Shown in pieces: positions 1 through 8,686 of a stretch of 41,802 nucleotides of DNA. How positions within the stretch are numbered: the first letter of the stretch is position 1; every line of letters begins with the position of its first letter. The notes below the pieces were generated by a model that was not told the origin of the DNA, made no database searches, and saw nothing but the letters and a program-made list of their open reading frames with translations. The DNA is from a bacterium (GTDB taxonomy: Bacteria; Electryoneota; Electryoneia; Electryoneales; Electryoneaceae). The stretch spans positions 1 through 41,802 of the forward strand of contig JAHLLB010000041.1 of assembly GCA_020444425.1 (NCBI GenBank), written 5' to 3'. The position numbers were made by a program, and so were the translations under genes.

Positions 1-53
1 GGTAAGCATAATCCGTCAACCGATCACGCTACCCACACAGAACAGCGAAGCAC

Positions 54-287
54 CAATAAACGGAAACTGAAAACACCTCTCTGAACCGTGAAAGGCACGA
101 AAAGAACGAAAATAAAACCTGAATTGCTTGTTAAAATAAAAACAAAGGAAATTATAATAGTAAGTAGATGTTATCGTATGTTTTAGCATCAAGAATTTCA
201 TTTTGTCTTTTCTTTCGCCTCTTTCGCGTCTTTCGTGGTCCAGAATCTTTTTTCTTTCTTCCGTTTATTCCGTGTATTCCGTGGTTC
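54..287. repeat. AT-rich inverted-repeat element, copy E1 (left end degraded)
   Basis: The right end carries the family's terminal sequence (TTCCGTTTATTCCGTGTATT followed by CCGTGGTTC, 259-287), preceded by a CTTTCG-type sub-repeat at 205-240. The left end has the matching inverted blocks (AATAAACGGAAACTG, then CACGAAAAGAACGAAAA), but the outermost ACCACGGAATACACGG part is missing or diverged. The interior is very AT-rich and contains TTTTAGCATC near 181-190, also found in copy E3 and, inverted, in E2. Its TATAAT (153-158) could serve as a promoter for lepB, but the nearest TTG-type hexamer is 19 bases upstream. It encodes no convincing protein and resembles a MITE. Confidence 0.7.
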
Positions 288-368
288 CGAGGTGTTGTAA
301 CCCGGAGGAACAAATCGCGCTCCAACGAGTGGAGAAAAGCAGGACCATCCCCCACCCATGGAGTAGCG

Positions 369-1076
369 ATGCCGAAGACAGACAAAGCCCCCATCAACTG
401 GCGCGCCAGCATCCTCCAGGGCCTGAAGGATCTGGCGTTTGTCATCATCATGGTCACCGTCATCCAGGTCGGACTGGTGCAGGCGTATCACGTGCCGACC
501 GGATCAATGGAACACACCATTCTCCCGGGCGACATGGTCGTGGCCGAAAAAGTCAGCCTCGGGCCGCGCACCCCCCACTGGATCGGCGTGCCCTACACCA
601 AGCTCGGGTTTCACGTTCCCGCGATGAAGCTGCCGGGCCTGCGTGAGGTCGAAGCTGGAGATGTCGTCGTCGTCGAAACACCGATGGACGAGATGACGCC
701 ATACGTCAAACGTGTCGCCGCAACCGCCGGTCAAACCCTTGAGCTGCGCGACAAGGTGCTGTATGTGGACGGTGAACGCGCGCCGGATGAGCTACAGGGC
801 GTGCATCTGGACGACCGTCTTATCCCGGACGGCTACCCGCAACCGGGCATCCCGCGCGCACTGGGCAACCGGGACAACTGGGGACCGTACACCGTGCCCG
901 ACGGCATGGTCTTCCTGATGGGCGACAACCGTGATAACTCGCTCGACAGCCGCTACTTCGGACCGGTCGAGAACGACGCGATCATCGGACGCGTGGTCGG
1001 CGTCGCGATGTCGTGGCACTGGCCGGATGTGCTGGATGGACCGAGGCTGGATCGGATCGGGAAGGGGATTGACTGA
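369..1076 (+). CDS. lepB: Signal peptidase I
   Basis: This is a membrane-anchored Ser/Lys endopeptidase (S26 family) that removes signal peptides from Sec- and Tat-exported preproteins at the outer face of the inner membrane. The 235-aa product has one N-terminal membrane segment (about residues 15-38), then the catalytic serine box TGSMEHTILPGD with Ser46, the general-base lysine in YVKRVAATAGQ with Lys114, and the family box MGDNRDNSLDSRYFGPV near residues 180-196. The open frame extends upstream to 168, but that part translates the AT-rich repeat E1, so I take the ATG at 369, which starts MPKTDKAP. The gene converges on the secreted TPR protein to the right, with element E2 between them. 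It is short, as expected for a single-membrane-segment LepB. Its exported substrates here would include the two T9SS proteins, the TPR protein and the Tat proteins. Confidence 0.93.
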   Translation: MPKTDKAPINWRASILQGLKDLAFVIIMVTVIQVGLVQAYHVPTGSMEHTILPGDMVVAEKVSLGPRTPHWIGVPYTKLGFHVPAMKLPGLREVEAGDVVVVETPMDEMTPYVKRVAATAGQTLELRDKVLYVDGERAPDELQGVHLDDRLIPDGYPQPGIPRALGNRDNWGPYTVPDGMVFLMGDNRDNSLDSRYFGPVENDAIIGRVVGVAMSWHWPDVLDGPRLDRIGKGID

Positions 1077-1083
1077 TTCTCTC

Positions 1084-1332
1084 AACCACGGAATACACGG
1101 AATAAACGGAAACTAAAACACCTTAAACGTCCACGAAATACACGAAAGAAGCGAAAGAAAAGATAAAAGAATTTTTTATGCTAAAACATACCATGAAATC
1201 TAGCTTTCAGGAACATAATCCTTACTTTTGCTTAAACAATTAATTCAGGTTGTCTTTTCGTCCCTTTTTCGCGTCTTTCGTGGACTTCAATCTTTGTTGT
1301 GGCTTCCGTTTTTTCCGTGTATTCCGTGGTTC
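1084..1332. repeat. AT-rich inverted-repeat element, copy E2 (complete)
   Basis: A 249-bp element with near-perfect inverted ends: it starts AACCACGGAATACACGG and finishes CCGTGTATTCCGTGGTTC. Inside these are second inverted blocks (TCCACGAAATACACGAAAG against CTTTCGTGGACTTC) and an AT-rich core. The core motif appears here as ATGCTAAAA, so E2 lies inverted relative to E1 and E3. It fills the space between two convergent genes: lepB ends 8 bases before it, and the stop codon of the TPR gene overlaps its right end. It could fold into a long cruciform or act as a two-way terminator (inference). Confidence 0.85.
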
Positions 1333-4048
1333 ACCTCAAGGTTTTCATCCACGGTTGCACCATCTGCCGCGCTTCGTAGCGGTACTGGCGTGGGTTGAAA
1401 ACATAGGCCGGGCCGTCCGATGTCCACTGGTTGATCAGGGTTTCCACCGACCGCGCATCAACGATGCCAAAGTGCGCCGCGAGGATGTGCGCATCGTCCG
1501 GGACGGGTTCGAGTGCGAGCGCGTCCGAGAACAGGTGGTCGCTGGCTTCCACGTCGCCGGTGAGACGCAGCCACCACGCACGATAGGTCATCGGCAACGG
1601 ATCGTTGGGATGCAACGTTTCCGCCTCACGGATTTGTTTGTCCGCCTCGTCGAACTGTCCCGCCAGCAGCAGGTCACGTGCGTACTCCAACCGCAACTCC
1701 ATCACGCCACTGCGTTGCAGGATCGCTGCCTCATAATCCTCGACGGCCTGATCAAACCGTGCCGAATCCAATGATCCCGCCAGCCACGCCGACCGCGCGC
1801 GGCTGTTCGCCCGTTGCCACAGGGCCGTCGGGTGGTTCGGTTGCAGGTCGGCCAGTACGGTGTCACCCTGCGCAATCGCCTCGGCAAACTCACCCGCCTG
1901 ATGCGCGTACCGGGCCAACGCCAGCCGCACGTCAATCGCGTCACTGCTGCCGGCATTGCGCACGCCCGTGCGCATCACCGCCAGCGACGTCGCCAGCGTA
2001 TCGGGTAACGTGTCCCCCGCTCCCGGCGCGAACTGCAACGTGGACGCGAGCGTGGTCCACGAATCCCCATCTCGCGGATACAGCCAGACAAACCGACGTC
2101 CAGCGTCCAGCGCGGACGCATCCCGATCCAGAATTGACGCAACATACCCGCGCGCGTTCAGCACATACGGCTGCTCCGCCCACTCGCTGTCAATCCGTTC
2201 CAGCTCCGCCCAGGATGAGTCCGCGTGCCCGGTCTCCAGATGCTGCAATGCCGCGTTGGTGCGGGCGACGGCGACATTTTCACGCACATCCTCCACCGCC
2301 AGCAGCTCAATTACCAGCTGCTCAAGGTCGGGATCGAGACGATGCAGACGGTCATGCAGCATTTCGCGTTCGTCGTTTTCGTCGATGCGTTGGGTGACGT
2401 AGGCGTTCACCCCTTCCGCGAGATATTCCCAGACTGTGGACGCCTGGTAGCGGCTCATGAAGGTCTCGACACCGGCTTCGTCGCGATTCTTCGCGGCGCG
2501 ATAGAGATCGTCCACTTCCTCCCGCTGTTCCGGGGTGAAGATGCCATGAACCTGGTGTGTCAGCTCGTGCACCAGCGTGTTGTAGCCGCCGTACGCCATC
2601 CGGCGGACATCCTCAACCCCGGTGACGCTGTGGAAACCGCCGACACCGCGGACATCATCCCAGAGACGGGAGTCGAGGTTGATCCGCTGATCCTTGAGCG
2701 ATTCCATGTGCGGCGCGTCGGACAGCAGTTGATACATCGGCTTGATGTAATGCGTCTGCCCGGCGGCGTTGAGCACGGGGACAAACGCTGCCCACGGTTC
2801 CACCGCGCTGGCGACGATCTTCTGGAGCTCGGGATTGAGCGCGTCCCAGTTGCTGATGAATGTCTCGATGCCGTCAATAGTCGCCATCGGTTTCGCGAGG
2901 ATGGAATCACGCACCGCCTGCCGCCGTGCCGACTGTTCCAGCCGCCTCATCTCCTGCACCCGTGCGAGCACAGCGTGCGCGCGACCATAATCGGGGCACG
3001 ATTCCAGCGCTTCAAACAGCAACCGTTCAGCAGTGTCGTAACTACCCTGCATCCACGACAGTTCCGCGAGAATCACACGTGGCTCGACCAGCGCCGGTTG
3101 TGCCAACGCCAACGACTGCAAAGTGGCCAGCGCAAGGTCGCGTTCACCGTCGCTCAGGTGCTGCTTGGCACTTTCCAGCCGTTCCGCTGCGGATCCTTCC
3201 GGCACGATGTGCGGGTATTCGTAGGTGAGCTGACTGTAGTTGTACGGCGCGTACCCATTGCCAAGCATGTAATGCGCGCGTTCGTGCAATGGATTGATCT
3301 CCGCCGCGAGTTGGAACAACGACGTCGCCTCACGCACACGTCCCAACCGCACCAGCGTCCAGCCCATCCAGTGCAACGCGTCCGCCCCGAACGCGCCCCG
3401 GTCGAGGTTGGTTTGCAACGTGTCCAGCGCCGCCTGGAAGTCCCGTTTCTGGTACAAGGCCCGGGCGATCCCGACTGTCGCCTCGCCTGCGACACGGCGA
3501 TGCGGCGCGTAATATTTCGCCAGCGAGAACGCGATCAATGCGGAATCAGCCTCCTGACGCCGCATCGCCAATTCGCCATACGCCAACTGCTGAATCGACG
3601 GCAACACCGTCCACGTCATGAAGTAGGCATCGTCGAGACGCTCGAACCGTTCCGTCAACATCACCCGGTGCAGTTCGCTGAGCGCCTTGCTCCAGTGGAC
3701 ACCGGTCTGCAACACCGGCTCGCCGCGCCGTGCGAGATACCCCGGTCGTTCCACCTCGAACCGGCGGCCCGACAACATCGCGATCTCGTACATCGCCTGT
3801 ATGCGATCGTCCCACTCGCCCGGCAGCACATAGTCCGGGTCGTACGCCCACACCCCGAGCTGCTCAGACATCACGGCGTGTTCGAAGCCGTCCGACCGTG
3901 CCCAACGGAGACGCAACGAATCATGCGCGGCGTCCGCCGCCTCCATCGCGGGCATGTCCCCGGCGAAAGCTGAAGTGGTGAACACGAGCAAAAACGCCGT
4001 GACGGCAAGCAGGACGGCGAACACAGGCTGACGATAGTTTCTGGTCAT
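1331..4048 (-). CDS. Secreted TPR protein with gluzincin-like HEXXH metallopeptidase motif
   Basis: A 905-aa exported protein. It begins MTRNYRQP and continues with a classic Sec signal peptide (hydrophobic AVLLAVTAFLLVF, cleavage near SAFAG). I chose the ATG at 4048 because the 101 upstream codons translate repeat DNA. Residues about 120-360 look like TPR units, a second TPR block fills about 590-870, and between them lies VHELTHQVHG with HELTH at 494-498. Downstream, WEYLAEGVNAY gives Glu541 and Glu545, 43-47 residues after the last His. This is the order expected of a gluzincin, in which two His and a distant Glu bind zinc. The substrate is unknown, and a periplasmic or surface location is inferred. 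I do not recognise a named family with this TPR-peptidase-TPR layout. The TGA stop lies in the end of repeat E2, so the last codons deserve checking against orthologues. The gene appears monocistronic. Confidence 0.8.
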   Translation of the reverse strand: MTRNYRQPVFAVLLAVTAFLLVFTTSAFAGDMPAMEAADAAHDSLRLRWARSDGFEHAVMSEQLGVWAYDPDYVLPGEWDDRIQAMYEIAMLSGRRFEVERPGYLARRGEPVLQTGVHWSKALSELHRVMLTERFERLDDAYFMTWTVLPSIQQLAYGELAMRRQEADSALIAFSLAKYYAPHRRVAGEATVGIARALYQKRDFQAALDTLQTNLDRGAFGADALHWMGWTLVRLGRVREATSLFQLAAEINPLHERAHYMLGNGYAPYNYSQLTYEYPHIVPEGSAAERLESAKQHLSDGERDLALATLQSLALAQPALVEPRVILAELSWMQGSYDTAERLLFEALESCPDYGRAHAVLARVQEMRRLEQSARRQAVRDSILAKPMATIDGIETFISNWDALNPELQKIVASAVEPWAAFVPVLNAAGQTHYIKPMYQLLSDAPHMESLKDQRINLDSRLWDDVRGVGGFHSVTGVEDVRRMAYGGYNTLVHELTHQVHGIFTPEQREEVDDLYRAAKNRDEAGVETFMSRYQASTVWEYLAEGVNAYVTQRIDENDEREMLHDRLHRLDPDLEQLVIELLAVEDVRENVAVARTNAALQHLETGHADSSWAELERIDSEWAEQPYVLNARGYVASILDRDASALDAGRRFVWLYPRDGDSWTTLASTLQFAPGAGDTLPDTLATSLAVMRTGVRNAGSSDAIDVRLALARYAHQAGEFAEAIAQGDTVLADLQPNHPTALWQRANSRARSAWLAGSLDSARFDQAVEDYEAAILQRSGVMELRLEYARDLLLAGQFDEADKQIREAETLHPNDPLPMTYRAWWLRLTGDVEASDHLFSDALALEPVPDDAHILAAHFGIVDARSVETLINQWTSDGPAYVFNPRQYRYEARQMVQPWMKTLR

Positions 4049-4184
4049 GGGTGGATCACGCTGAAACGGTTGATGAACTCGGCTGAATGAAGCACGTAAG
4101 GTAGGGTATCGACAGGCACCCGGCACAGCCCCCGGTACCGTCGAAAGGGATACCGGGGATTCACCGTGCGGATCACAAGACAAT

Positions 4185-4350
4185 GGGGACATCTGGCGGC
4201 ACTCGTCGCAAACGGATTGACATGAGTAGAATGGCAAACCGAGCAAGGTTCGTTGGATACAACACAGTCTGTGCCGACAGGTGTCCCCTGGAACTGACGG
4301 ATGACCCGCGATAGCCGCCGAAACCAACCGGCTGACAATCACAGGCACCA
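4185..4350 (+). repeat. 170-bp dispersed element with 18-bp inverted arms, copy A
   Basis: The left arm GGGGACATCTGGCGGCAC (4185-4202) pairs with GTGCCGACAGGTGTCCCC (4271-4288), with two non-Watson-Crick positions. A second imperfect hairpin follows (ACCCGCGATAGCCGCCGAAA, then CCGGCTGACAATCAC), ending GGCACCA. Copy B lies inverted at 29168-29335. It sits between the TPR gene and the upstream T9SS gene. The rest of 4049-4427 holds no gene; the region must include the TPR promoter, which I could not identify. Confidence 0.7.
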
Positions 4351-4380
4351 TTCAACGAATTGTATCTGATCCTCGGATGA

Positions 4381-4402
4381 CCCCAGACATGAATGTCTGG
4401 GG
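4381..4402. repeat. REP-like palindrome (CCAGACAT stem)
   Basis: Perfect 10-bp arms (CCCCAGACAT and its complement) surround a GA loop and are followed by CAC, giving the shared GGGGCAC right edge. It lies 26 bases past the stop codon of the minus-strand T9SS gene, so it is at that gene's 3' end. Other copies with this stem are at 6839, 28732, 28927 and 29122. Confidence 0.85.
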
Positions 4403-4427
4403 CACATGATGACTAAACCCATCCACA

Positions 4428-6215
4428 TCACCGCAGATACACCACCTTCTTCTGACTCAGGTGACGGCCGTCCGTGAGCTGCAACGTGAGGAAGTAGATC
4501 CCCGACGCGCTGCCCTCCGGCAGAGTTAGGGTCTGAACAAACTCGCCGGGCGCGTGGATGTCCACGGCTTCCCGGTGGATCGTCTGTCCGAGCACGTTGT
4601 GGACCACGAGGTCGTATATCCCCGGCGCCTGAACCGAAATCGTCAGAGCGATGCTGCTATTGAACGGATTGGGATAGGCATTGCTGATGAAGGCAGGGGT
4701 GTCTGGACGCGCTGGAGATACTGGGTTGTCGGGTACAGCGGAATCGACGCCAATGATCGACCCGTCCACCGCACTTCCCTTGAAGGCGAAGTGGACACGG
4801 TAGTCTTGTGGAAAACCGTCACCCATTACATAGCACAGATGTTCGTCATCCACATAAAACATCGACCAATCGGATGAATACCAGTTGAATACCTCATTGC
4901 CAAAGGTTCTGATCTCAGGCCATAGATTGTCGCCGGAGGGTGAAATACATTGCACAAGCTGGATTAAATCGTCAAAATTCTGTCGATCCAAGCTTCCCCT
5001 GAACATGGAAATCAGCGACTGACCGTCTGGAGAAAGGAGTTGTGGACCGGGTCCAGTGGGATAAAAGGTGCTATCCCCGGCATAGGGACCCCAGCCATTC
5101 CCCGCGATACGATTGCCGTCAAAGTCAAGTTGTTCAAGGCGAGGTTCGTCCTCACCCTGCTCAAATCCGATCTGCAGTACACTGCGATCCGAGAGAACAA
5201 CCGCGTCGGCTGTCTTTTCCAACTGAAACAGCGGTTCGCAATCATAGACACGCACACCGCGGATATCCCATTGGGGAGTCAGATCATCTGATACCCGCTG
5301 CCAGTACCGTTCCGAGGTGACGACGTATCCCCCCTGAGGGTCGCGGAGAATCTGGTACGGACGGACATAGGAGTTGATATCGTCTTGCGGCCAGTCCAGC
5401 ACCAACTGGGGCTCGTCATAGAGCAGGGAGCCGTCGGCCAGGACGTGCTGAATGTAGATGTGCCGGACGGCGTAGTAGCCATCGGCGTGTTCGGTGAGTA
5501 GTACAGCCACACCACCTTCGCCATCCGCAACCCGCAGCCCATTGGGACGCGTGAGGCTCATATGTGTAGTCCCGATACATGGATCGCCTTCAGGGTATTT
5601 CAGAGTCCCGTCAGCGTTTACACCACATATGTAAACAACTGCGTTCTCGGCTGGCGCAGGCCGCCAGAACGCCCAGATTCCCCCAGAATCATCTGATACC
5701 GTCCAGTGCCCATATGAGTACATGAAAACCTTCTTTTGAGATTCCGTGACACTGGCGTTGATTCCCTGACCCCACAAGCGTTCCCCTTGCTGTGTGATAC
5801 GCTGAGCAAACACATCACTCAGACGATCTGGTTCACCGTGGATGTCCCGGCTGAATAACACAACGCAGTCGCCGTCTAACCCCGGTTCGATCCCGAACAG
5901 CCAGCAACCAAGCGAATCAGAAACAGGTACGCCTTCCGTGCTGAACGCGGTGTATCCGTCCGCGTCCACATGCTGCACGACGACAAGCTGATCAAATGGA
6001 TTGCCGTAGTTCTGTGCGTACCATAAGCCGCCCTGACCGTCCGGACAGCTGGCCCAGCCGCTGTCGTAGAAGTCGATCAGCATCACGCCATCAGCTGACC
6101 ACTGGGCGGCAACGGGATTTGTCAGCAGGATCGTCGTGAGCAGCACCACTCCGTACACGGACAGGCGGGGGACGCGACCTACTTGAGAAACGAAGGAAGA
6201 CCTATGTGGCGTCAT
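4428..6215 (-). CDS. Secreted protein with T9SS type A sorting domain
   Basis: A 595-aa protein with an N-terminal signal peptide (basic MTPHRSSF stretch, hydrophobic LSVYGVVLLTTILL, cleavage near PVAAQ) and a C-terminal sorting domain. The last 85 residues contain AYPNPFNSSIALTISV, then YDLVVHNVLGQTIHRE, and end GIYFLTLQLTDGRHLSQKKV-VYLR. This pattern is the type IX secretion / FlgD-like Ig fold of FCB bacteria. The middle (about 35-500) has repeated strand-turn units with GGLWYAQ, GGIWAFWRP, GGVAVLL and GGYVVTS, each spaced like blades of a beta-propeller. The function is unknown; export across the outer membrane and surface attachment or release is inferred from the sorting domain. No clear Shine-Dalgarno sequence precedes the ATG at 6215. 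The preceding ATG options lie in repeats. Confidence 0.8.
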   Translation of the reverse strand: MTPHRSSFVSQVGRVPRLSVYGVVLLTTILLTNPVAAQWSADGVMLIDFYDSGWASCPDGQGGLWYAQNYGNPFDQLVVVQHVDADGYTAFSTEGVPVSDSLGCWLFGIEPGLDGDCVVLFSRDIHGEPDRLSDVFAQRITQQGERLWGQGINASVTESQKKVFMYSYGHWTVSDDSGGIWAFWRPAPAENAVVYICGVNADGTLKYPEGDPCIGTTHMSLTRPNGLRVADGEGGVAVLLTEHADGYYAVRHIYIQHVLADGSLLYDEPQLVLDWPQDDINSYVRPYQILRDPQGGYVVTSERYWQRVSDDLTPQWDIRGVRVYDCEPLFQLEKTADAVVLSDRSVLQIGFEQGEDEPRLEQLDFDGNRIAGNGWGPYAGDSTFYPTGPGPQLLSPDGQSLISMFRGSLDRQNFDDLIQLVQCISPSGDNLWPEIRTFGNEVFNWYSSDWSMFYVDDEHLCYVMGDGFPQDYRVHFAFKGSAVDGSIIGVDSAVPDNPVSPARPDTPAFISNAYPNPFNSSIALTISVQAPGIYDLVVHNVLGQTIHREAVDIHAPGEFVQTLTLPEGSASGIYFLTLQLTDGRHLSQKKVVYLR

Positions 6216-6387
6216 GGGACCGTTGAGTGAGTTTGAACGGTGGACCTGTCGTGTGACAATGGGTCGTCAAACCGCCGTGTGACATGGGACCGGTACGTGT
6301 TGACATGTTTAAGCTAATCTGACGACACAACCGGGCAGCACGCAACGTGTAAGGCGGGTCTATCTCAGATTGGGTCTGCTGCCCGTG

Positions 6388-6521
6388 ATTGACCGTCACG
6401 GGTGTTGGTGACGGCTATCGCGGGTGGTCCGAAAGTCGATCAGCCCGGACTGAAGTCCGTGGGCGTGGGTGCGGAGGTTGCTTGATCGTCTGCGAATCCC
6501 GGGCTGAAGCCCGAGGGCATG
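6388..6521. repeat. REP-like hairpin cluster
   Basis: Three hairpins follow one another: an imperfect one ending CGGCTATCGCGGGTGG (6388-6430, related to the second hairpin of the 170-bp element), one with CGGACT/AGTCCG arms around GAA (6445-6459), and one with CGGGCT/AGCCCG arms around GAA (about 6500-6514) followed by AGGGCATG. They open the 800-bp gap 6216-7014, which contains repeats and no gene that I can support. Confidence 0.75.
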
Positions 6522-6530
6522 GCGGATATC

Positions 6531-6639
6531 GACCCCGAAGGGGTCGAATCTGACTAGCTCCGGGTGACAACCCGGGGAGAGGATCAACCACCCCACTGTT
6601 CCCAAACCCTTCCACACCAGTCCCACCCCAACGGGGTGG
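6531..6639 (+). repeat. Two-hairpin repeat module with CTGACTAGC link
   Basis: Hairpin 1 is GACCCC-GAAG-GGGTC (6531-6545). The linker AATCTGACTAGC follows, then hairpin 2 with CCGGGTG/CAACCCGG arms (to 6580). A related palindrome, CCACCCCAACGGGGTGG, lies at 6623-6639. The same order recurs at 11607-11716, twice at 41650-41785, and inverted at the 3' end of rmuC. Confidence 0.8.
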
Positions 6640-6838
6640 CATCACCACAGACCTACCACATTTCCCTTCGCCTCAACGGGGTATTTTAATCGGGGACAGA
6701 CGGTGGTTTTTCCGTTACATATTTCACACAAATAATACCGTCTGTCCCTGGTTTATCCCTGGTTTATCCTGCGAACCGCCGAAACTGACCGGCGAGTCAC
6801 AGGGGCACGTTCGGTTGCGGATCACACTGGCGGATGAT

Positions 6839-6858
6839 CCCAGACATAAATGTCTGGG
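6839..6858. repeat. REP-like palindrome (CCAGACAT stem)
   Basis: CCCAGACAT arms surround AA, followed by GGCACG. It is preceded at about 6767-6812 by an imperfect hairpin of the GCCGCC-GAAAC type that also ends in GGGGCAC. Confidence 0.8.
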
Positions 6859-6888
6859 GCACGTCTTGTCTCAGGGGCAAACGGTGCA

Positions 6889-6997
6889 GCAAATCACTGG
6901 CACAGGGTGCTGCGAATCACTGTCACAGGGTGCTGCAAATCACTGGCACAGGGTGCTGAGAATCATTCGCGAACGATATCCGAATCATTCGCGAACG
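6889..6997. repeat. Minisatellite 3' of the glycosylasparaginase gene
   Basis: Three 23-bp units (GCAAATCACTGGCACAGGGT plus GCT) at 6889-6957 differ at one or two bases. They are followed by two copies of GAATCATTCGCGAACG (6960-6975 and 6982-6997). The tract ends 17 bases from the stop codon of the minus-strand gene at 7015. Confidence 0.9.
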
Positions 6998-7014
6998 GTG
7001 CTGCTAACGTTTCC

Positions 7015-8079
7015 TTAGTCGCGTTCGAACAGGAACGCCGCCTCTTCCTTGCGGGCCCCTTCGGCGTCGGCGACGGCGTACTCGGACGGTCCCCACATCG
7101 TCGCTGCACCGTACCGGCCCTGCTTGTCGATCAGGTAGAAGCTGAGGCCGAAGTTGGGTCGGCCCTGTTCGTCCAGCAGATCAGCGCGTTTTGTCGTTTC
7201 CGCAACACGTTTCAGCACCTCGAGCCCGGCTTCGGTCGGACCCATGCCCTGCCGCATGAACTCCACCGCCTGGTAGCTGCAGAGATTCTGCAGATTGGCC
7301 TCACCACGGCCAGTCGAGCCCGCCGTGCCGTAGTCATTGTCGCAGTACAACCCAGCGCCGATGATCGGACTGTCGCCGACACGGCCCGGGATCTTGAAGA
7401 ACAGGCCGCTGGTGGTGGTGACGCACGACATGTCGCCAGAGGTGTCGCGCGCGCTGAGGTGAATGGTGCCGGTCCAGCGTTCGACCATGTTCCACAGGCC
7501 CGGATCGACTTCTTCCTTCGGGGGCGGAAGCCAGTCGTCAGCGTCCGACATCTTCTGCTTCCACAACAGCCAGATCTCACGGGATTTGTCGGTGAGCAGA
7601 TCCTGTTCCTTGAAGCCGTGCATCTTCGCGAAATCGAGCGCACCCTGGCCAACCAGCAACACGTGATCGGTGGTCTTGCGCACCAGGTTCGCCACCTTGG
7701 AGGGGTGCATGATGTTGCGGATGCTGGCGACCGCGCCGGCGCGATGCGTCGGGCCGTGCATCACTGCGCTGTCCAGTTCGACCACGCCGAGTTCATTGGG
7801 CAGGCCGCCGTATCCGACCGTGATATCGTCCGGATCGGCCTCGACGATGTTCACTCCGGCGATGGCGGCGTCGAGAGCGTCCTCGCCAGACGTCATCCCC
7901 TCCACCGCGCGACGGACCGCTTCGACCCCGTTTCCTGACGCCACCGCGATCGGACCACGCCCGGTGCGGGATTCGGTCAAGCCCTTGGCACGCGCGACCT
8001 GCGGCAAGCCGGTGGATAGCGCCAGGCCCGCTGCGACAACGGCGGACGTTTCAATGAACTCCCTGCGATTCTGTTTCAT
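7015..8079 (-). CDS. Glycosylasparaginase (N4-(beta-N-acetylglucosaminyl)-L-asparaginase), Tat-exported
   Basis: An Ntn-hydrolase that cleaves the GlcNAc-Asn bond of glycoasparagines or hydrolyses related beta-aspartyl amides. It is made as a precursor that cuts itself to expose a catalytic threonine. The 354-aa product starts MKQNRREFIETS, a twin-arginine signal followed by a hydrophobic stretch and a cleavage site near ARA. The autoprocessing site is in SARDTSGDMSC, with Thr213 as probable nucleophile, and the substrate loop appears as GRVGDSPIIGAGLYCDNDYG. The early GYGGLPNELG and DSAVMHG blocks also fit the family. The open frame reaches 8157, but the 8079 start puts the Tat motif at the N-terminus. 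It is probably periplasmic. The neighbouring cyclase gene is on the same strand but separated by 600 bp, so co-transcription is doubtful. Confidence 0.9.
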   Translation of the reverse strand: MKQNRREFIETSAVVAAGLALSTGLPQVARAKGLTESRTGRGPIAVASGNGVEAVRRAVEGMTSGEDALDAAIAGVNIVEADPDDITVGYGGLPNELGVVELDSAVMHGPTHRAGAVASIRNIMHPSKVANLVRKTTDHVLLVGQGALDFAKMHGFKEQDLLTDKSREIWLLWKQKMSDADDWLPPPKEEVDPGLWNMVERWTGTIHLSARDTSGDMSCVTTTSGLFFKIPGRVGDSPIIGAGLYCDNDYGTAGSTGRGEANLQNLCSYQAVEFMRQGMGPTEAGLEVLKRVAETTKRADLLDEQGRPNFGLSFYLIDKQGRYGAATMWGPSEYAVADAEGARKEEAAFLFERD

Positions 8080-8431
8080 CTCGCGAACCCTCCCCTCCCC
8101 TGTGATGGTGGAGAAACGTAGCGATTGTATCCTTTCAAGACAAGTTACCCACCCCAAGGTCCAGGAACCCAGCTTTGACGGGAAAACTCCACTCTGGCAT
8201 GTTAGTTGCTCCTTATTCGGCGAGTGTTTCAGAACAACCTGACCTCCGCAGAATGGTTGAAATCTCTTGGCTTCGTCTCATGCACGTCCCCCCTCGTGCA
8301 TGAAAAAGAAGTGGCACTCAAGTACCTGGAATTGGTTGGGGAAACCCAGCCATATGCCTCGCATGAGGCATCCCCTCGCGGTCCGAGTCCCCCCCTCGGG
8401 CCGCTTCTCTCTCTATACGCCACAGACTCTT
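8080..8431. other. Gap with three consecutive strong hairpins (asparaginase leader side)
   Basis: No gene is visible. Three hairpins occur in a row: TCATGCACG/CGTGCATGA (8278-8303), ATGCCTC/GAGGCAT around GCAT (8354-8371), and GCGGTCCGAG/CTCGGGCCGC (8378-8404, ten pairs including one G-U). The last is followed on the plus strand by the pyrimidine-rich TTCTCTCTCTAT, which is terminator-like. On the minus strand the region lies 200-330 bases upstream of the glycosylasparaginase start, so it could be part of its leader. Confidence 0.5.
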
Positions 8432-8686
8432 AACCACGGAATACACGGAATAAACGGAAAGAAAAACAACATCAAAACCTCTGAGTCCACGAAAGACACG
8501 AAACAAACGAAATTAAAACCTGAAAAAAATGTTTAAACAAATAATAAAAATAGAAATAACTGGAAACCAGGTGATATGGGATTTTAGCATCCAGCAGTTT
8601 CTGTTATCTTTTCTTTCGTCTTTTTCGTACATTTCGCGGAGAGAAAGGGGTTTCAGTTTCCGTTTATTCCGTGTATTCCGTGGTTC
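8432..8686. repeat. AT-rich inverted-repeat element, copy E3 (complete)
   Basis: A 255-bp element with the same ends as E2 (AACCACGGAATACACGG at left, CCGTGTATTCCGTGGTTC at right), internal TCCACGAAAGACACGAAAC against a pyrimidine-rich TTTCG block, and TTTTAGCATCCAG in an AT-rich core. The orientation matches E1. Its right end supplies the last two bases of the cyclase gene's stop triplet as read on the minus strand. Confidence 0.85.

Noticed and set aside
168..368. N-terminal extension of signal peptidase from 168
   Set aside because: Those codons are the AT-rich repeat E1 (FRLFRVFRG-type translation seen again at 1250 and 8529).
2225..3973. 582-codon open frame opposite the TPR peptidase gene
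   Set aside because: Same cause: antisense shadow, rich in Arg, His and Gln, no motif or signal.
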